The notes beneath the pieces are model-generated. The model saw nothing but the letters and a program-made list of their open reading frames with translations. It was not told the DNA's origin and did not search any database. The translations under genes and the position numbers were made by a program. 10,335 nt of DNA from Bacillota bacterium. GTDB lineage: Bacteria > Bacillota > Negativicutes > Veillonellales > Negativicoccaceae. The DNA lies in the NCBI GenBank assembly GCA_023418435.1, contig JAEZZT010000018.1:1-10335 (forward strand), read 5' to 3'. Below are positions 7,020 through 10,335 of this stretch, piece after piece (positions within the stretch are counted from its first letter, which is position 1; each line of letters starts with the position of its first letter).

Positions 7020-9344
7020 ATGACGCAAGAAGAAAAACATGAAGGCATGCAATTGCCCTTGCTGCCGTTGCGCGATGTAGCTATTTTTCCGCATATGGTA
7101 ACCGGTTTGGATGTGGGACGTGAGGCATCGGTGGCGGCTGTTCAACAGGCCATGCAAGGGGATGCTTATATTGTTACTGTGATGCAATACAACTCCGCGG
7201 TAGAAAATCCTGGCGCCGGAGATTTATATACTATCGGTACGGTAGCCAAGGTGAAACAAGTTCTGCAGCTGCCGGAGGGAATTCTGCGTGTGCTGATTGA
7301 GGGCATAGCTCGTGTGCGTATTCAGGAGACCCGACTCGAGAAGGGCATGATGTGGGCCGTTATTGAGGACTGTGAGGAAATCAACGAGGGCACGGCGCTT
7401 ATCGAAACGTATCGCCGCGATATCGTACGCCGTTTTTCGGAATGGGTGGAACACTCCCAATTGGCGATGGATGAGGAAGCCTTGGCGGGATTCAGACAGA
7501 TGACGGATCCGGGCCAGGTAGCGGATTTCGTTGCCATTCATTTGGCCTTGCAGCCGGCGGCCAGACAACGTTTGTTGGAGGAGATCAGCGTATATCGACG
7601 CCTCTATGAAGTGCGCAAATTGTTGATGGCGGAGCAGGAAATTATCCATTTGGAAGAGAAATTGAATGCGGAAGTCCGCCAAGGCATGGACAAAAATCAG
7701 CGCGAATATTATTTGCGTGAAAAAATGCGCGTGATTCGTGATGAATTGGGTGAACATGGCGATTTGGACGATGAGTTGGATGAATATCGTCGCAAATTGG
7801 AGTCGCTCCATTTGGATGAGGACAAGCATGAGAAAATAGCCAAGGAGATCAAGCGCCTGGAGAAAACGCCGCCGCTGACTCCGGATTCTGCCATTATCCG
7901 AAATTATCTGGAATGGATTTTTGATTTGCCGTGGAATGAAGAAACGGAGCTGCGCAGCGATTTGGCTCATGCAGAAGAGATCTTGAATGAAGATCATTTC
8001 GGTCTGGAAAAAATCAAAGAACGTATTTTGGAGCATTTGGCCGTACGTCAATTGACGCAGGCTCAAAAGGGACCGATCCTGTGCTTGGTGGGGCCACCCG
8101 GCACCGGCAAGACGAGCCTGGCACGTTCGGTGGCACGGGCATTGGATGCAAAATTTGCACGCGTGGCCTTGGGCGGCGTGCATGACGAGTCGGAAATTCG
8201 TGGGCATCGCCGCACCTATATCGGTGCGATGCCGGGCAGATTGATCCAAGGTATCGCGAGAGCGAAGTCTCGCAATCCGGTCTTTTTGCTGGACGAGATC
8301 GACAAAATCGGGACTGATTTCAGAGGAGATCCGGCGTCCGCGTTATTGGAAGTGTTGGATCCGCACCAAAACTCCAAGTTCAGTGATCATTTTATTGAGC
8401 TTCCTTTCGATTTTTCGGATGTATTTTTCCTGATGACGGCGAATACGACTTCGACGATTCCCTTGCCTTTGTTGGATCGCATGGAAATTATCGAGTTGTC
8501 CGGTTATACGGAAGAAGAAAAAGTAGAAATTGCTAAACGCTACTTGTTCCCACGACAAATCAAGGAAAACGGTTTGCAAGCAAAAGATGTACGCTGCAGT
8601 GATGCCGTGATCCGCAAGTTGATTCGCGAATATACGAGAGAGGCCGGGGTACGCAATTTGGAGCGCACCGTAGGCAGTTTGTGTCGGAAAATCGCCAAGC
8701 GAAAGGTGTTGGGCGAAACCGTGGGCAGTGTGACGCTCAAGTCCATTGCCGAGTTGTTGGGACCTCCGAAGTACTTGCCGGAAGAGAAAGAAAAGAAAAA
8801 CGAAGTGGGGCGTGTCACCGGCTTGGCATGGACCTCCGTCGGCGGTGAAGTGCTGAATACGGAAGTCACCACGTTGAAAGGTAGCGGCAAGATGATTTTG
8901 ACGGGGCAATTGGGCGATGTCATGAAAGAGTCCGCACAAACGGCGTATACCTATGTCCGCAGTCGAGCCAAACAATTGGGCTTGGAAGAAGATTTTTACA
9001 AGGATTTGGATATTCATATCCACTTGCCGGAAGGAGCGATTCCGAAAGACGGTCCTTCGGCGGGGATTACCATGGCAACGGCGATTGCTTCAGCCGTCAC
9101 GAAGAAACCCGTGCGGGTGGATACGGCGATGACCGGTGAAATCACTTTGCGTGGTCATGTATTGCAAGTCGGCGGTATCAAGGAGAAGGTCCTCGCCGCA
9201 CATCGTTTGGGAATCAAGCGGATCATTCTGCCGAAAGAGAATAAATCGGACTTGGAAGAGATCCCCGTTTCCGTACGAGAGGAATTGGACTTCCATTTCG
9301 TTTCGCACATGGATGAGGTATTGAAAAAGGCGATGGTGAACTAA
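7020..9344 (+). CDS. lon: ATP-dependent protease Lon (LonA type)
   Basis: Lon is a soluble hexameric AAA+ serine protease that degrades misfolded and some regulatory proteins. The 774-residue length is normal for LonA. The LON substrate-binding domain covers about 10-205 ([15 protein letters not shown] start). A charged helical stretch (about 205-300, including [18 protein letters not shown]) follows. The AAA+ module has Walker A GPPGTGKT (358-365), Walker B FLLDEID (422-428) and a sensor-2-like GVRNLER at 543-549. The protease domain carries the catalytic dyad Ser680 (PKDGPSAG) and Lys723 (GGIKEK), 43 residues apart as in the family. No transmembrane segment is seen between the AAA+ motifs, which argues against LonB. 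Its stop codon overlaps the engB start by one base. Confidence 0.97.
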   Translation: MTQEEKHEGMQLPLLPLRDVAIFPHMVTGLDVGREASVAAVQQAMQGDAYIVTVMQYNSAVENPGAGDLYTIGTVAKVKQVLQLPEGILRVLIEGIARVRIQETRLEKGMMWAVIEDCEEINEGTALIETYRRDIVRRFSEWVEHSQLAMDEEALAGFRQMTDPGQVADFVAIHLALQPAARQRLLEEISVYRRLYEVRKLLMAEQEIIHLEEKLNAEVRQGMDKNQREYYLREKMRVIRDELGEHGDLDDELDEYRRKLESLHLDEDKHEKIAKEIKRLEKTPPLTPDSAIIRNYLEWIFDLPWNEETELRSDLAHAEEILNEDHFGLEKIKERILEHLAVRQLTQAQKGPILCLVGPPGTGKTSLARSVARALDAKFARVALGGVHDESEIRGHRRTYIGAMPGRLIQGIARAKSRNPVFLLDEIDKIGTDFRGDPASALLEVLDPHQNSKFSDHFIELPFDFSDVFFLMTANTTSTIPLPLLDRMEIIELSGYTEEEKVEIAKRYLFPRQIKENGLQAKDVRCSDAVIRKLIREYTREAGVRNLERTVGSLCRKIAKRKVLGETVGSVTLKSIAELLGPPKYLPEEKEKKNEVGRVTGLAWTSVGGEVLNTEVTTLKGSGKMILTGQLGDVMKESAQTAYTYVRSRAKQLGLEEDFYKDLDIHIHLPEGAIPKDGPSAGITMATAIASAVTKKPVRVDTAMTGEITLRGHVLQVGGIKEKVLAAHRLGIKRIILPKENKSDLEEIPVSVREELDFHFVSHMDEVLKKAMVN

Positions 9345-10000
9345 TGGAAAAAGGACATTTCCGCATTGTCGAGTCGAATTATTTGCTGTCGGCAGTCGAC
9401 TTATCGCAATGCAAGAAGGATGACAAAAGAGAGGTGGCTTTCATCGGCCGCTCGAATGTGGGAAAATCCTCGATTATCAATTCGCTGTGCAATCACCGTG
9501 GATTGGCCATGGTGAGTCGCGAGCCCGGAAAGACACGGACGATCAATTATTTCAATATTCGTTCGAAAAAAGCCATTCCGGGGGCAGGCGATGCCGGTGA
9601 AGAAGAGCAAAGTTGGTACCTGGTGGATTTGCCGGGATATGGATTTGCCAAGACCAGCCATGAGAATCGCGATGCCTGGTCGGGATTTATCGCCGATTAT
9701 ATGCACAATTCTCAGCACTTGGCGCTGCTGTGCCTGTTGATCGACTTGCGCCACCCGGGTTTGCCGATTGATCGCAAGGCCTATGAATGGTTGCGCGGTC
9801 TGGGATTGCCGCTGCAGGTCATCGGTACGAAAAGTGACAAGTTGGGGCAAAGTGACAAGGCGAAGAATCTGAAAAAGATCGCCTCGGAATTTCCGGGAGA
9901 TTATCCTCCGATTGCGTATTCTTCGTTGAAACATACCGGACGTGAAAAACTCCTGCAAGTGATTGAACAGTTTGTCTGCGAGGAGGATGAAAATGAATAA
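9344..10000 (+). CDS. engB: Ribosome biogenesis GTP-binding protein EngB (YihA/YsxC)
   Basis: EngB is an essential GTPase in many bacteria and acts in assembly of the large ribosomal subunit. Its GTPase motifs are complete: G1 GRSNVGKS (35-42), G2 around Thr64-Thr66 in PGKTRTINYF, G3 DLPG (95-98), G4 TKSD (162-165), and a G5-like YSSLKHTG (192-199). At 218 residues it is longer than the usual 190-200. Much of the excess lies between G2 and G3 (about 73-90), where a Gly/Ala/Glu-rich insert lengthens a short hairpin. The ATG shares its A with the lon stop (TAATG), and the ribosome binding site is weak (AAGGCGA near 9328), so translation probably depends on coupling to lon. lon followed by engB is a common Firmicute arrangement. 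Confidence 0.95.
   Translation: MEKGHFRIVESNYLLSAVDLSQCKKDDKREVAFIGRSNVGKSSIINSLCNHRGLAMVSREPGKTRTINYFNIRSKKAIPGAGDAGEEEQSWYLVDLPGYGFAKTSHENRDAWSGFIADYMHNSQHLALLCLLIDLRHPGLPIDRKAYEWLRGLGLPLQVIGTKSDKLGQSDKAKNLKKIASEFPGDYPPIAYSSLKHTGREKLLQVIEQFVCEEDENE
9980..9986 (+). promoter_or_regulatory. Ribosome binding site of the SLH-type gene, inside engB
   Basis: GAGGAGG lies six bases before the ATG at 9993 and also encodes the acidic end of EngB. It supports the 8-base overlap as a real start rather than a later ATG. Confidence 0.75.
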
Positions 10001-10335
10001 ATGGTTGGGAATCGCCGCCATGGTACTTGCTTTGCAAGTCGGTGGCAATGTACTCGCATACAATGAATACGCCCCGAATTCTTTTGATGAAGTCGAGCGG
10101 CAACGACCGGCCTACCAAGCAGCGGCCGTGTTGATTCAAGAAGGCTTGGCGCCGGGATATACGGATGCTTTTTTGCATCGTGCACATTTATCGCGATATG
10201 AATTTGCCAAAGCGGTCAAAGCGCTCTTGGAAAATCATGCCTTGCAGCCGCAACAATTGGCAAGTCTGGACGTGACCAAGAAAGAGTATGCCCGTGAATT
10301 GGAAGCGTTGGGGGACGGCGTGGAAAGACGAGCCG
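9993..10335 (+). CDS. Exported protein with probable S-layer homology (SLH) domain, 3' end cut off
   Basis: The frame starts at ATG 9993, overlaps engB by eight bases (ATGAATAA) and stays open for 114 codons to the window end. Residues 1-22 look like a Sec signal peptide: Lys3, a hydrophobic core (4-18), and a cleavage site after VLA (20-22). Residues about 40-82 resemble one SLH repeat. AYQAAAVLIQEGLAPGY matches the helix-loop segment with its G-Y, and LSRYEFAKAVKALLE matches the conserved TRxE-F/M-A helix. A charged helical stretch follows (EYARELEALGDGVERR). In Negativicutes, SLH-bearing proteins such as OmpM-type porins show signal peptide, SLH, coiled stem and barrel, and tie the outer membrane to peptidoglycan. 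This could be one, or a shorter periplasmic SLH protein; the missing 3' part decides. The gene is too incomplete to name. Confidence 0.75.
   Translation, partial: MNKWLGIAAMVLALQVGGNVLAYNEYAPNSFDEVERQRPAYQAAAVLIQEGLAPGYTDAFLHRAHLSRYEFAKAVKALLENHALQPQQLASLDVTKKEYARELEALGDGVERRA

Noticed and set aside
1..10335. Defence system, mobile element, CRISPR array or structural RNA gene
   Set aside because: Reading both strands and all gaps, I found no repeats with spacers, transposase or integrase motifs, tRNA cloverleaf or unexplained large gap. Every stretch is accounted for by core genes and short regulatory gaps.

Overview
The window is a densely packed, single-strand (+) stretch of bacterial chromosome carrying housekeeping genes. 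Eight genes are visible, and the first and last run off the edges. Base composition looks near balanced. Leucine is written mostly as TTG and very rarely as TTA or CTA. The gene families and the neighbourhood (trigger factor, ClpP, ClpX, Lon, EngB) fit a Firmicute. The last gene encodes an exported protein with what looks like an S-layer homology (SLH) domain followed by a charged helical stretch. That arrangement resembles the SLH-anchored envelope proteins of diderm Firmicutes (Negativicutes), so that class is my best guess, but it is an inference from one partial gene.

Region 1 (1-3500) is a serine module. It holds serA (3-phosphoglycerate dehydrogenase, missing its N-terminus), a histidine-phosphatase-family gene that closely resembles the metal-independent phosphoserine phosphatase PspA of Hydrogenobacter, and serS (seryl-tRNA synthetase). 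serA and the phosphatase gene are two bases apart. A possible extended -10 promoter lies in the 60 bases before serS. Together they would take 3-phosphoglycerate into the serine pathway, finish serine by dephosphorylation, and charge tRNA-Ser with it. The transaminase SerC is not in the window.

Region 2 (3501-6935) is a protein folding and degradation operon. After a hairpin behind serS, a strong consensus-like promoter (TTGTCA, 17 bases, TGCTATTAT) drives tig, clpP and clpX. The operon ends at a clean intrinsic terminator with a cUCCGg tetraloop directly after the clpX stop codon.

Region 3 (6936-10335) carries lon (LonA protease), engB (ribosome-assembly GTPase YihA/YsxC) and the start of the SLH-type exported protein. 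lon and engB overlap by one base, and engB and the last gene overlap by eight bases, so the three are probably cotranscribed and translationally coupled.

I saw no tRNA or rRNA gene, CRISPR array, insertion sequence or prophage gene, and no frameshifted gene. No gap without a gene exceeds 300 bases; the longest is 3501-3696. This is core-genome sequence. The points most worth a second look are the probable non-orthologous phosphoserine phosphatase beside serA, the asymmetric hairpin after serS, and the envelope gene coupled to lon-engB.
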